Assembly: GCA_029378245.1 (NCBI GenBank)
Contig: JARKIF010000007.1
Span: forward strand, 62,001-126,000
DNA: 64,000 nucleotides
Direction: 5' to 3'
Source: Roridomyces roridus
Lineage: Eukaryota > Basidiomycota > Agaricomycetes > Agaricales > Mycenaceae
Below the pieces are notes generated by a model. It had not been told where the DNA came from, did not search any database, and saw only the letters and a program-made list of their open reading frames with translations. Each line of letters starts with the position of its first letter. The first letter of the stretch is position 1. Made by a program: the position numbers and the translations under genes. Positions 19,210 to 29,244 of this stretch are shown here, one piece after another.

Positions 19210-21120
19210 GTGCTTTGGAGGAATCCGAATCGCCCAATGGCTGAACCAAGACCTGAATTGCTGGCGTCCAACTCCAGATTCAAAGTACCAAAACAGCTGA
19301 CTAACTTCATACCGTGGAAGTGACTCATTCGATTCGGGGACTGCCTTTCCACCGCTCCGTCTGCATCCTTCTTTTTTTGGACGGCCCTGAAAGTCACCTA
19401 CTCTTCCCAATCACATATCGCTGCTCCGAAACTGGGTATATATAATGTATGTATCACGCATGTTCAACTGGCACAGAATCCACCTCATACCCAGGTGGCG
19501 CCTCATCCGACAAGCCCAACGCCCAATCCGACTGCATCTGCTCCTCCAGCTGGCGTATCCTCGCCGCCAAAACATCATTCTGTGCCCGAGAAACTTGGAG
19601 CTGAGACTCCAGATCAGAGTCGCCATCGCGCGGTGTCCCAGTCAACGCCTCTTGCGAGGACGCCGGGCTAGGAGTGGAAGGAGAATTGGGATCACGCCTC
19701 GAGACGAAGCGCATTATCCTGCTTGTTCGCCCGCCACCACCAGAATTTGACTCGGGTACCGCCCGCGTCCGCTCGAGTTCCAGCTCCTCCAAATTGAACA
19801 ACTGCATCTTTTCCTGCATCGCGCCCATCTCGCTCGCCAGGAACTCTTGTCGTGCGCTGACGGCGCTCCGCCAGTCGGGTCCAGTGGCGCCGGGGCTCGT
19901 AGCGTACGTGGATACGGCGTTGGAGGTCGAGACTTGCGAAGCTTGCCTCGTCAGCGCTGAGGGTAATGCTGCTGACACTGGTGAGCCACCAGCGGGTAAG
20001 AGGAACTCGGACGCGAGGGGAGCCTTGGATGTGAAAGAGACGGGCGCTTCGATACCGTGTCGGTGGTATCGACGCCGTCGGCGGTAGCGGAACCAGAGCA
20101 AGACGGAGAGAAGGGAGAGCAAGAAGACTACGCCGATGACAATGCCAGCGATGGCACCGGTGGGTATTGATTTGCTGTTGGCCGTTAATTCTAGTCTAAG
20201 AAAGAGACAAAAGCTCGTTCTCCTTTGAATAGTAGGGGAACCGTCTTTAACCACGCTGCTGACAGCTGGTGATGAAGTGCTGAGCAAACTAGCGGAGGTC
20301 GAAATCCTATGCATCTTCTGTCAGTTGCGTGACGTTTCGATTGAAAAACAGCGTACCCAGAACTCGACACCGTGCTCTGCGCGGCAGTTGCCGAGGCCGT
20401 CGAGCTAGCACTACTAGTAGTACCCCCAGCCGCCGACGACCCTCCGCCGCTCTTGGTTCCCCCAATACTTACAACCGTTCCCGCTCCCGGCAGAAACCTC
20501 GAACGGCGCACTGTTCGCGGGCCTCCCCGCCGCATCCGTCAGCTTGAGGACCAGCTCCGCGCCCACAACAGCGTCGACAGCGCTCCACGTCACAGTTGTG
20601 TCTTCGACGTTGGAAAAGAGCGCGAGCTGCTTGTGTTTTAAGAAGGTGAGGACTTGAATTGTGTAGGGCTGCGTTCCGCCGGCCCAGGTGAGTTGAAGGG
20701 GTGAGCATTGGGATACGGAGCCGGGGATGGGAGAGTTGATTGCTGGCCCATTCGAGGTCATGGATAGGAGCCTGCCCTGACAACAAAAAGAACAAGAAAA
20801 AGAGTGAGACTGAGAGGAGCAGGAGGAAGAAGGAGAGCCTGCTCAGCCATCGCAGAGCTTGGAGACGACAGATGCCTGATGCACCCCCGCCGTTCGGGAT
20901 CAGATTGCTAGTACCCCGGTTACGGAAAGGAAGGACCGCCACCCGCTTCCAACTGCCAGAGTGTGGGTTTGAGCTGCAGCCTGCAGGCTGTCCGGGTCCT
21001 TGGATGGGAGAGAGAGCCAAGAGAGAGCCAAAAGAAAATGAAACGGATCACCCGGTGTCGCTGATGCGTATCACGGCCTGAATCGGTCGCTTCATTTGGC
21101 AGAACCTTGGCAGAACCAGC
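19210..21120 (-). repeat. Segmental duplication, copy A
   Basis: The unit from CCCAATGGCTGAACCAAGAC through the membrane-protein gene and its upstream region (CGGATCACCCGGTGTCGCTGATG) is repeated at 22710-24760. The two copies lie in direct orientation about 3.5 kb apart. Confidence 0.85.
19454..20761 (-). pseudogene. Single-pass membrane protein, decaying copy A
   Basis: Paralogue of the intact gene at 22998-24330. The ectodomain (LTWAGGTQPYTIQVL) resembles the small beta-rich, Ser/Thr-anchored surface domain common in basidiomycetes. It is followed by a Ser-rich linker, a membrane helix (GAIAGIVIGVVFLLSLLSV), a basic RYRRRRRYH stop-transfer segment and a cytosolic coiled-coil-like tail with NLEELELERTRA. 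Compared with copy B it has four extra bases after the NGC codons near 20473, which shift the frame. The donor of its second intron is changed from GT to GA (near 20225), and the unspliced intron happens to be open in frame with the membrane helix. Probably a young pseudogene or a truncated product starting downstream. Confidence 0.7.
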
Positions 21121-21176
21121 CGCCACGGCACCTCTGGAAGAGGAGATCAGAAAAAAAGGGTAGAGACGCTTAACCT

Positions 21177-21360
21177 CAGCGTCTGACGAATGTGTGCTTG
21201 TGAACTCGGGCAAATCACCACCGTCAGAGGTGCGAAGGAGGGCGGTGTTGAGTCCTGGGAGTCTGAAGCACCGGAAAGGGCAGAGGGCGTCTTTACACCG
21301 GACATGGTGGATGCGAGCTGAGGCCACGTGATAGTGATGGTATTTGTTCTTGCCAAACAT
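21177..21360 (-). pseudogene. Truncated BTB gene 5' end
   Basis: This is a copy of about 10350-10560: the upstream CACGTGATAGTGATGGTA, the start codon region and residues like KDALCPF, then LLRTSDGG. The frame is disturbed after the first ten codons and the BTB body is missing. It lies between the two copies of the membrane-protein duplication. Confidence 0.7.
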
Positions 21361-21399
21361 CACTCTCTTTCCGGGATTTCGCCCATAGATACTTTCAAG

Positions 21400-22700
21400 G
21401 TACTGACTCGAATCTGTGCGTCCTTGTCCTCCGTTGGTTAATTTTGGGGTCAACTAGAGCAAGCTGCTAGCTCTTGGTTAGTTCTTTCAACTTCTACATT
21501 GCTTCTACAGAATTTAAAACAGAAAGTTGGCAGAAAGAATCTGTCAGATTGGCATTGAACCGACTCAGTTGAGAGCGCCCCGTTCAGTTTGTGGTTAGCA
21601 CGAAAATTTCCCGTTCGATCCGGCGTTGTGTGACGAGGAGCTAGGCTGTTCTCGGCACACGGGTGGTCGCACGCAAGTTGACTGGCGTAACTGTACGATT
21701 GACCGAAGAACTAACTACTTCACAGGCGGTTTATATACTGAGACGGTCTACTTACGTAAGTAATCTGATAGAACGAGGGACGCCGAGTTCCGGTTGATGG
21801 CTGGACGTGTGAGTGAGAAAACTACATACCGTCGGGAAAAGAAAAGATGAGCGCGTAGGGTAAAGTCGGAGAAGTCAGCGCCATTGACATCATAGGTGCA
21901 CGGGTAAACATAGAATGGCATACAAAAAATATAATTGGATACAGAATCGTTGCACGTTGGTCCATGGTGGTTAAGTTTGATTTTTTTGAACCACGACATA
22001 GTCATTCACGGTAAGTATTGGAACCTTAAACGGCACAACCAGCCTCGTGGATTGAGTACTTTCTGTTCAGCTGCCCATGCACGTCTACATCTATGCGTCC
22101 TCTAGATCTTTTGTCAGCTAGTAGTTCAACATTCCTGCTCTGAACTCCAGACACGCCGGCGTCGTCGGTTGCCCTTATAAGTATTTTTGAATAACGAGTA
22201 TCTTGCATCGTTTCCTGCCTCCAGTGCTTGCTTGCAAGAAATCGCACTCATGGGCTCATGATACCAAACCACCTACATAACTTTCCGTGGGTTAAGTGCC
22301 CGAGTTAGAGCGCGTCCGGTTTCTAACACCACGATGTGGCGGTTACCTGTTCGACTCGGACTCGGCGGGACCCCTGAACAATCTTCTGATGGGCATTGGA
22401 TCTTTTTTTTGGAATTGAAACTGCAACGGTCTCTGAGCCAATATGATACATGTACCATCTCTGTTTTTGAATCTAAGTCAAATTCAAATTCCGCCGAACT
22501 GGGAAATACTTAGAGAGATTGATTTTCTGGCCAGTTCCGAGAGAATGGTACTACATACACTTCCAGTTCCAGGCCCAATGCATACAGTTTGAGGCACGGT
22601 ATACCCAGGACCCAGTTGACGTCCGAGGCAGCTTGTCCGCCTCACCGACCCTCGCCCGTTCGAACCGGGGTACCCCAGTTAGCCAGGCAGAACCCTCATT
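21400..22700. other. Spacer between duplicated units, repeat debris
   Basis: The spacer holds pieces of the dispersed repeat seen at 8.7-9.0 kb (21555-21640 with a T-arm-like CCCGTTCGATCCGG at 21610-21623, and 21985-22230). Tyr/Ser-poor short ORFs show no domain. No gene was recognised. Confidence 0.4.
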
Positions 22701-22709
22701 TTTGAAGGA

Positions 22710-24760
22710 ATTGCTCAAATTTGAATTGCCCAATAGCTGAACCAAGACCCCTGGATTGTTGGTGTCCAAGTCCAGGTTTAAAGTACCAAAGCAGCTGACT
22801 CAACCAGCGCCAGTCTCCGACAGACCATACTCCGCGGAAGTGACCCGTTCGATTCGTGACTGCCCTTGGCGATCGTTTTCCGGAGGATTTTTTCTTTCTT
22901 GGGCAACGCTAAAGCCATCAATCGACTCTTCACATCTCACTGCCCGATTACAGTTATGCGTTTTTCAACTTGATATATATATCATATCACCCTCCCGCTA
23001 CCCAACTGGCACAGAATCCACCTCATAACCAGGTGGCGCCTCATCCGACAAGCCCAACGCCCAATCCGACTGCATCTGCTCCTCCAGCTGTCGTATCCTC
23101 GCCGCCAAAACGTCATTCTGCGCCCGAGACACTTGGAGCTGAGACTCCAGATCCGAGTCGCCATCATCGCGCGGTGTCCCAGTCAACGCCTCTTGCGAGG
23201 ACGCCGGGCTAGGAGTGGAAGGAGAATTGGGATCACGCCTCGAGACGAAGCGCATTATCCTGCTTGTTCGCCCGCCACCACCAGAATTCGACTCGGGTAC
23301 CGCCCGCGTTCGCTCCAGTTCCAGTTCCTCCAAATTGAACAACTGCATCTTTTCCTGCATGGCGCGCATCTCGCTCGCCAGGAACTCTTGTCGTGCGCTG
23401 ACGGCGCTCCGCCTGTCGGGTACGGTGGCGCCGGTATTCGTAGGAGCGTATGTGGATACGGCGTTGGAAGTCGAGGCTTGCGAAGCTTGCCTCGTCAGTG
23501 CTGAGGGCAATGGTGCTGTTGACACTCGTGAACCACCAGCGGATAAGAGGAACTCGGACGCGAGGGGAGCGTTGGATGTGAAAGAGACGGGCGCTTCGAT
23601 ACCGTGTCGGTGGTATCGACGTCGGCGGCGGTAGCGGAACCAGAGGAAGACGGAGAGAAGGGAGAGGAAGAATACGACGCCGATGACAATGCCGACGATG
23701 GCGCCGGTGGGTGGCGTTGATTTGCTGTTCGCCGTTAACTCTGGTCAAAGGAAGAGAGCAGAGCTGATTCACCTTTGAATGGCAGGGGAACCGTCTTTAG
23801 CGACGCTGGTGGCAGCTGGCGATGAAGTGCTGAGCGAACTAGTGGAGGTCGAAATCCTGTGCATCGTCAGTCGGTTGTGATTTTCGATAGAAAAAAACAG
23901 CGTACCCTGAACTCGAAGCCGTATTTTGCACCTTGTGCGCGCCGGTTGCCGACGTCACCTTCGAGCGAGCGCTAGTGGTAGTACTCCCAGCCGCCGACGC
24001 CGACGCCTTGGTCCCTCCAATACAACCGTTCCCACTCCCAGCAGAAACCTCAAACGGTGCACTCGTCTGCACATTCCCTGTCGCATCCGTCAACTCGAGC
24101 ACCAGCTCTGCACCCAGGACAGCATCGACAGCACTCCACGTGGCCGTGGTATCTTGGACGCTAGCAGAGAAGAGTGCGGGCTGCGAGTTGTCTGGGGAGT
24201 CGAGGACTTGGATTGTGTATGGGGGCGTGCCGCCGGACCAGGTGAGTTGGAGCGCAGAGCATTGGGGGGCGGATGTTGGGGTGTTGAGAGTTGCGGTCGT
24301 GGATTTGTGCTGACCAGCTGCGGAGGACATGGAGAGGAGCCTGCCCGGAGGAAATCAAGAACAAGAGAAGAGAAGAGCCAGCTCAACCCGGGGCCGTGGA
24401 ATGCGTCGCAAGACACGCTGCCATGACAGCTCGGTGCTCATCTTGGAGACACTCCACCGAGAAATTGAATTGAATGGCAGATGTCTGATGCACAACCGCT
24501 CCGCCGCTCGGATGCGCAGAGACGAGATTGCTACCTCGGTCTCGAAATGGAAGGCCTGTCACCCGTTTAAAAGGCTAGAGTTTGGGTTCGAACGGCTGCA
24601 GCCGCTGGCAGCTGTGCGGGTCTTTGGATGTGAGAGAGCAAAAAAGAAAATTAAACGGATCACCCGGTGTCGCTGATGCCTATCACGGCCTGAATCAGCC
24701 GACCCTTGCGGCCATCTCGGTGCAACAGTGCCAGTCTCAGTTAGCAGAACCTTGGCAGAA
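22710..24760 (-). repeat. Segmental duplication, copy B
   Basis: Direct-orientation partner of 19210-21120, containing the intact version of the membrane-protein gene and its upstream sequence. Confidence 0.85.
22998..24330 (-). CDS. Single-pass surface membrane protein (copy B, intact)
   Basis: Three exons (24330-23906, 23856-23773, 23724-22998) join to exactly 412 codons. The extracellular part contains SALQLTWSGGTPPYTIQVL and the paired cysteines of a beta-sandwich surface domain, then a Ser/Thr/Ala-rich stalk. A membrane helix (GAIVGIVIGVVFFLSLLSVF) is followed by a very basic segment and a charged tail with predicted helical stretches (ARQEFLASEMRAMQEKMQLF). The start ATG is aligned between both copies, but no signal peptide follows it. 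A hydrophobic stretch lies just upstream in another frame in copy A, so an extra 5' exon is possible. The layout resembles cell-wall stress sensors of the Mid2/Wsc kind, without proof of that role. Confidence 0.75.
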
Positions 24761-24885
24761 CAGTGGATTCTATAAAATTAAACGAATGTATAGCAACCTC
24801 TGAAGATAAATACATCTAGTCGTCTACTCTACCATCTATTAGTACTCTATCTACACCCCCGCCCTCTCTCCCTCTCCCTCCGTTT

Positions 24886-27410
24886 CTACCGCGTGAACCA
24901 AATAAAGTGGAAGGTCACAAAGATATTGTAGCTATCCAAGAGCAGCATCGGGATAAAGTTCCACCAATGATACCCCTGCACAAGCCTCAACGTCGTCAGC
25001 CCAATAATCGCCCCCGTAACGCCATACACCCAAATCGCACAAAGGATCCGCGAGTTGCGGTACTTGTTGTTCTTGCCTTTGCTTGACTTTACAGCGGGTG
25101 CACCGGCTTCTTTGGAGGCCTGCGCTTTGTTGTCACCAGAGGGAACCCAGGCGGCGGTGGTCCCGAAGATCTTGTCTTTGATCGCCATGAGGTAGGCGTA
25201 TTGTTGGATCACGAAGACGTGGATGCAGTTGAAATTGAAGCGCTTCAAATCAAATTTAGTTCTATTATTGAGGCTGAAAAAAAGAGAGGAACTCACCTGC
25301 CGACTCCACAGCCTGAAAATAATGATATTATCCAAGACGGCGGGTAGGACGAAGAAAAAGTTGTAAAAGATGATATGCTGAGGTTTGAAGACGAGCATGA
25401 GGAGCCCCGGGAGGGGGTTCAAAAAGATGGACATGGCAGCAGCCGAATAGTAGAGCATCCCAGTCAGGAAGCACATTTTCTGAATGAGTGTGAGTTTCGA
25501 AGTCCAGAATTCTGGATTGGTAAGGAGCGTGGTTGAGCCGGAGCACCAACGCATCTATGAACGCTCCCATGAGCAAAGGAGGGAGGGAAGAGAGAAGTGT
25601 TGACTCGCACCTGCTGCGAAAAGTACGCCTTGGCGGTGTCGGGGGAAATTCCACATGCGAGGCAGAGCGGCACGTATCTGACGCGCCATCCACGGCCCAT
25701 GGCGTAGAATCCAGTATGCACATCCTCGGAATGACCGATTTCAGCGGTCCCGCCAACAGCTTCCAACGCCGAGCGGCGGTAGATGGCGTTACTGCCTACA
25801 CAAATGGCTGGAATCCGATTCAGTAGAACTCTCGGGTGCGAAAAAGGATTAAAACTCACGAGCACCCCACCGATTCCGATTGACCTGAATGATCCGATAA
25901 AACAACTCCTGCGTGGCACTCCCACCTTGCTCGATCCACGTCTGATCTGGGCACGGCCTGAAAAACTGCGGACTCTGCACGATAGCCGTGTCCGTCTCGT
26001 GCCTCATATGCGGGATCATCTCCTGCACAAAGTCATGCCGAGGGCAAAAATCGGCGTCAAAGATGACGAAAAAGTCCCCGCTGGTGACCGTGAACGCGTA
26101 GCGCAGGTTTCCCGCCTTCTTGAGGTACCCGCGGTTAGGGCGCCGGATGTAGTTGAAGCCGTAGGCTGCGGCGAGCGATTTGACCGCGTCGGAGCCGCCG
26201 TCGTCGAGCACGTGCACGAGGTAGTTGGTGTAGGTCAGCTTGGAGACGTATTTGTACGTGTTCTCGAGGACTTCTATGGGTTCACCGCAGCACGGCAGCA
26301 GGACGTCTCTAAATGGCAGTGAGTCGCGGTCTGGTAGATCAGCAAGAGGCACTCACACCGAGGGATCGTCACCAGGGGAGGTAGCGTATGTCTGGACGAC
26401 TTCCTTGTGCTTGTCCAAGTCATAGTCCTTTCCGGTGTATCTGCGCACATTGAGCCAAAAGGTTCTTCTTGAGAAAAGTCTAAAACTTACCCAACAGCGT
26501 AGGCGATCATCATGTGGAACTCTACGAAGAAGCCAAAGACGATGAACCTAATACAAGAGTCAAGGGTGAGTTCAGGATAAATCGAGGCGCGCACTCACCA
26601 ATAAAAGTCCGGAGTCGAAAGCGAGAACAACCACATGCCCGCAGAGATGGACAAGAAAGAGAAAGTGCCGAAGATGTAGAGCGGAATCCGGTTTGTGTGC
26701 ACATACTGATACTTCTCGTCTGCAGTGGGCGGGTAGGGCAGGACGATGGGCGGCGAGTCAGAGCCGACGTCGACCATCTCGCTGGGGCGGCTGTTGACGA
26801 ATTTGGTGCGCCCGAAACGGAAGTACCAGGAACGCATCTCGGCACCACCCTTGTCGTCCTCGGGAGCGATGGGGATGCCCCGCTCCATGCGGGCTGCACG
26901 CACGACGGAGGCATCGGTTTCCGGCCCGGGAGATTCGGGAGTAGGGGAAGGGGAGCGGCGAGCATCGCGTGGGGCACTGCTCGGGAGAACGAGGGTGGGA
27001 GTGGTCAGCTCAGAAGAGATGTCTTCCTCCGGAAGAACCACTGGCGCAGGCCTGGGAATCGAATGCTGCGGGGGAAGTTGGTCACGGACACGCGGAATGG
27101 GGGCGTGGACGACGGTAATATCCTCCTCGGCCTGCCGTTCCAACCCAAGGGACGTCCGAATCGCGCCTTTTGGCGAAAAGAAATCGTGCACAAGGGGAAG
27201 TGTGGCGATGGGGACCGAGTCTATGATCTCGGGCGTGGCCAGACCAGAGGGAATGTCCTCGTCCACGATGCGCGAAGCCAAGATCGAGCGTTTTGCCGGG
27301 AGGAAATCGACACGAGGGAGGGTAGGGAGGGAGGATGGCTCAAGCTCCTTGAGTGAGAGGTCCTCGTCGCTGGCATCGTTGCTGCGCTGGATTTCTACGA
27401 CTCGACCCAT
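24886..27410 (-). CDS. GT2 processive glycosyltransferase (cellulose/hyaluronan synthase-like)
   Basis: Seven exons (27410-26599, 26547-26491, 26440-26357, 26308-25860, 25807-25614, 25554-25297, 25242-24886) sum to exactly 737 codons. An N-terminal cytosolic region of about 240 residues precedes two membrane helices. The catalytic domain shows the GT2 signature set: DVLLPCCGEP, VLDDGGSD, FDADFCP (DxD), GHSEDVHTG, and QQMRW, which is formed across an exon junction and fits QxxRW. C-terminal membrane helices follow. Such enzymes polymerise sugars from UDP-sugars at a membrane and extrude the chain. Chitin-synthase-specific motifs are not seen, so the polymer is unknown. Confidence 0.9.
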
Positions 27411-29199
27411 GGGAGTGGCTGAAGAATTGACCTCGAACGACTTGCCTTTAAGTATTGCAAGAGGGAAATCTGCGCCGATCTGGATGCGTTTGGCAGCTCA
27501 TTCACGTATCCGGAATGGACCTCGGAGGGACGAAAGACGGCTGAAATGCCAGTCCGAGTCGGGAGCGAGAAAAGTCCATCGCCGCGTATCGAGCTGGAAA
27601 TTGGCCGCCTTGCGAAGATCGTGTGATGACGGTGGGAGTCAAGAGCAAGGCGCATCACCACAGCCACGAGTCACCTTTTTCTTCCCGCCACCACACCACG
27701 AGCCAGACCAGAGAGTCTCTTGGGGCTGGACTCTGCAGGCTCAGCAGAATAATACTCTCCTAATTGTCCACGAAGCTTCTCCAATCCCGTCTCTAGTGAC
27801 GTTAGCCGCTCCACAGTCCTCCCTGACCATCCGGTGGAATCTGCCCTTGTCTCTGCCTCCCGAACTTCGGCCATTCCACAGGCTTGTCACTCGCTTCAAG
27901 AGGCCTTGGCTTACGTTCGATTGTCGCTGTCTCGCTACTACTTACTCGCTCCCGTTGGTGTTTTGGATTTTCATCTCAGGGTCCTGAATTTTTTTCGAGC
28001 GTGCTGGGATCCGCGTTTGCGTTCTCAAGGGATTTGAAGAAAACAGCTCTCCTGGAGAAGGGACCGTTCCGCGTCCGACTCGTCGTATTTCGATGGCGAA
28101 AGTCCCCACCTATATAACATACCTCGGGCGAGTCAGTCTCCACCCGTTCCGCGTGTCTTGCGCACGCGAGAACTCGGCGCCCTCGGACTGACATCACCAC
28201 CTGTCCATTTACGCTCTTGCTGGTCCCTTCAATCTGATGATAAGAAAAAGCTTGACTGTCACCCGAGTCATACTACCCCTTTCTCTCTGATTCTCTGTGT
28301 TAGGAGCGCTATACCTAATTCGCCCGATAACTCTGGCAGGCATCCGTCTTGGACCTTGGAGTCGGGCGCTCCACCACCTTCGATTTTGGCGCCCGGGTTT
28401 CTGTTTCTTAATACCTACTCACTATCTCTACTTCTACTTTAGACGGAAGGTTCCCTTCCGACTCGGGAACGGAGGTATTGCATGGAGCGCTAAAAATCGC
28501 TACGCACGAGGACATCGGCATCAACAACGAACAAACTCATTCGGAGACATGCTGACGCCGGAGATGCCGGCAGCTGTTGGCGGTAGTTAAGCAAGCAAGC
28601 AAGGAAAATGAAGAATTCCTCAGCGCCACACCCGACACGGACACATTGAATTGACGATACCAACAACGACACGGACCGCGGGCACTCTCTGTGATTCATT
28701 ATTCCGCCGAGGAAATGAATCGCTTGGCTTGGCTCGTGCGGAGTTAGGGCCGTCTCGAACAAGGTGGCGTCTCATGCAACCCATGGCCAGTTTCGATCCA
28801 TTCCGAGTTCCTCATGGTGGATTTCGGCCTGCTCGGTGGACATGTAGTATGCACACATCCTACGTCAGCGCCCCCCCGCCTGATGAACTCGATACTTACT
28901 TTGGAGCATTTTGGCGGGCGGATTTAATTTTGCGTCCGGCGGGAGGCGGGTCATTCGCAGTCGGTCTCGGAGGCTACCCGGAGCAGGTAACCGATGATCA
29001 CGTGCATGGCGAATCCAATGCTCCCCAGCGCTCAGGTACGGATTGGTCTACGTCCTTGGAGATCCAATTGTCCTCAGTTCTGTCTCTTCTGTCTTGCCCG
29101 TCAACGGTCAACTTCAAGCTGTTGTCCGTGGTGTTCTTATGGCACTGCCATTGTTGGAGATCAGCAGTACAAGCCTCAAGGCAGTGTTGAGCAGTGTGA
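27411..29199. other. Intergenic region between the glycosyltransferase and the NACHT gene
   Basis: The region contains a 67-codon minus-strand ORF (27671-27874) with a charged, possibly helical sequence (VERLTSLETGLEKLRGQL) that could be a small gene or an upstream exon. There is also a TATA-like TATATAACA near 28111. The remainder is pyrimidine-rich and shows no gene or repeat that could be assigned. Confidence 0.3.
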
Positions 29200-29244
29200 G
29201 TGTTCACACACGCTGCCTCTCTTGCTCTCTTCCACCACCTCACA

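Noticed and set aside
18737..19323. ORFs of about 150 residues crossing 18.9-19.2 kb
   Set aside because: They span the right end of the 442-bp element and the duplicated gene end, have no domains, and are chance frames.
20460..20480. The GTAAGT created in copy A as a genuine new intron donor
   Set aside because: No acceptor within a normal intron distance restores the reading frame.
26746..27987. Plus-strand ORF of 413 residues over the GT2 gene
   Set aside because: It overlaps the first exon of the well-supported minus-strand glycosyltransferase and has no recognisable domain.
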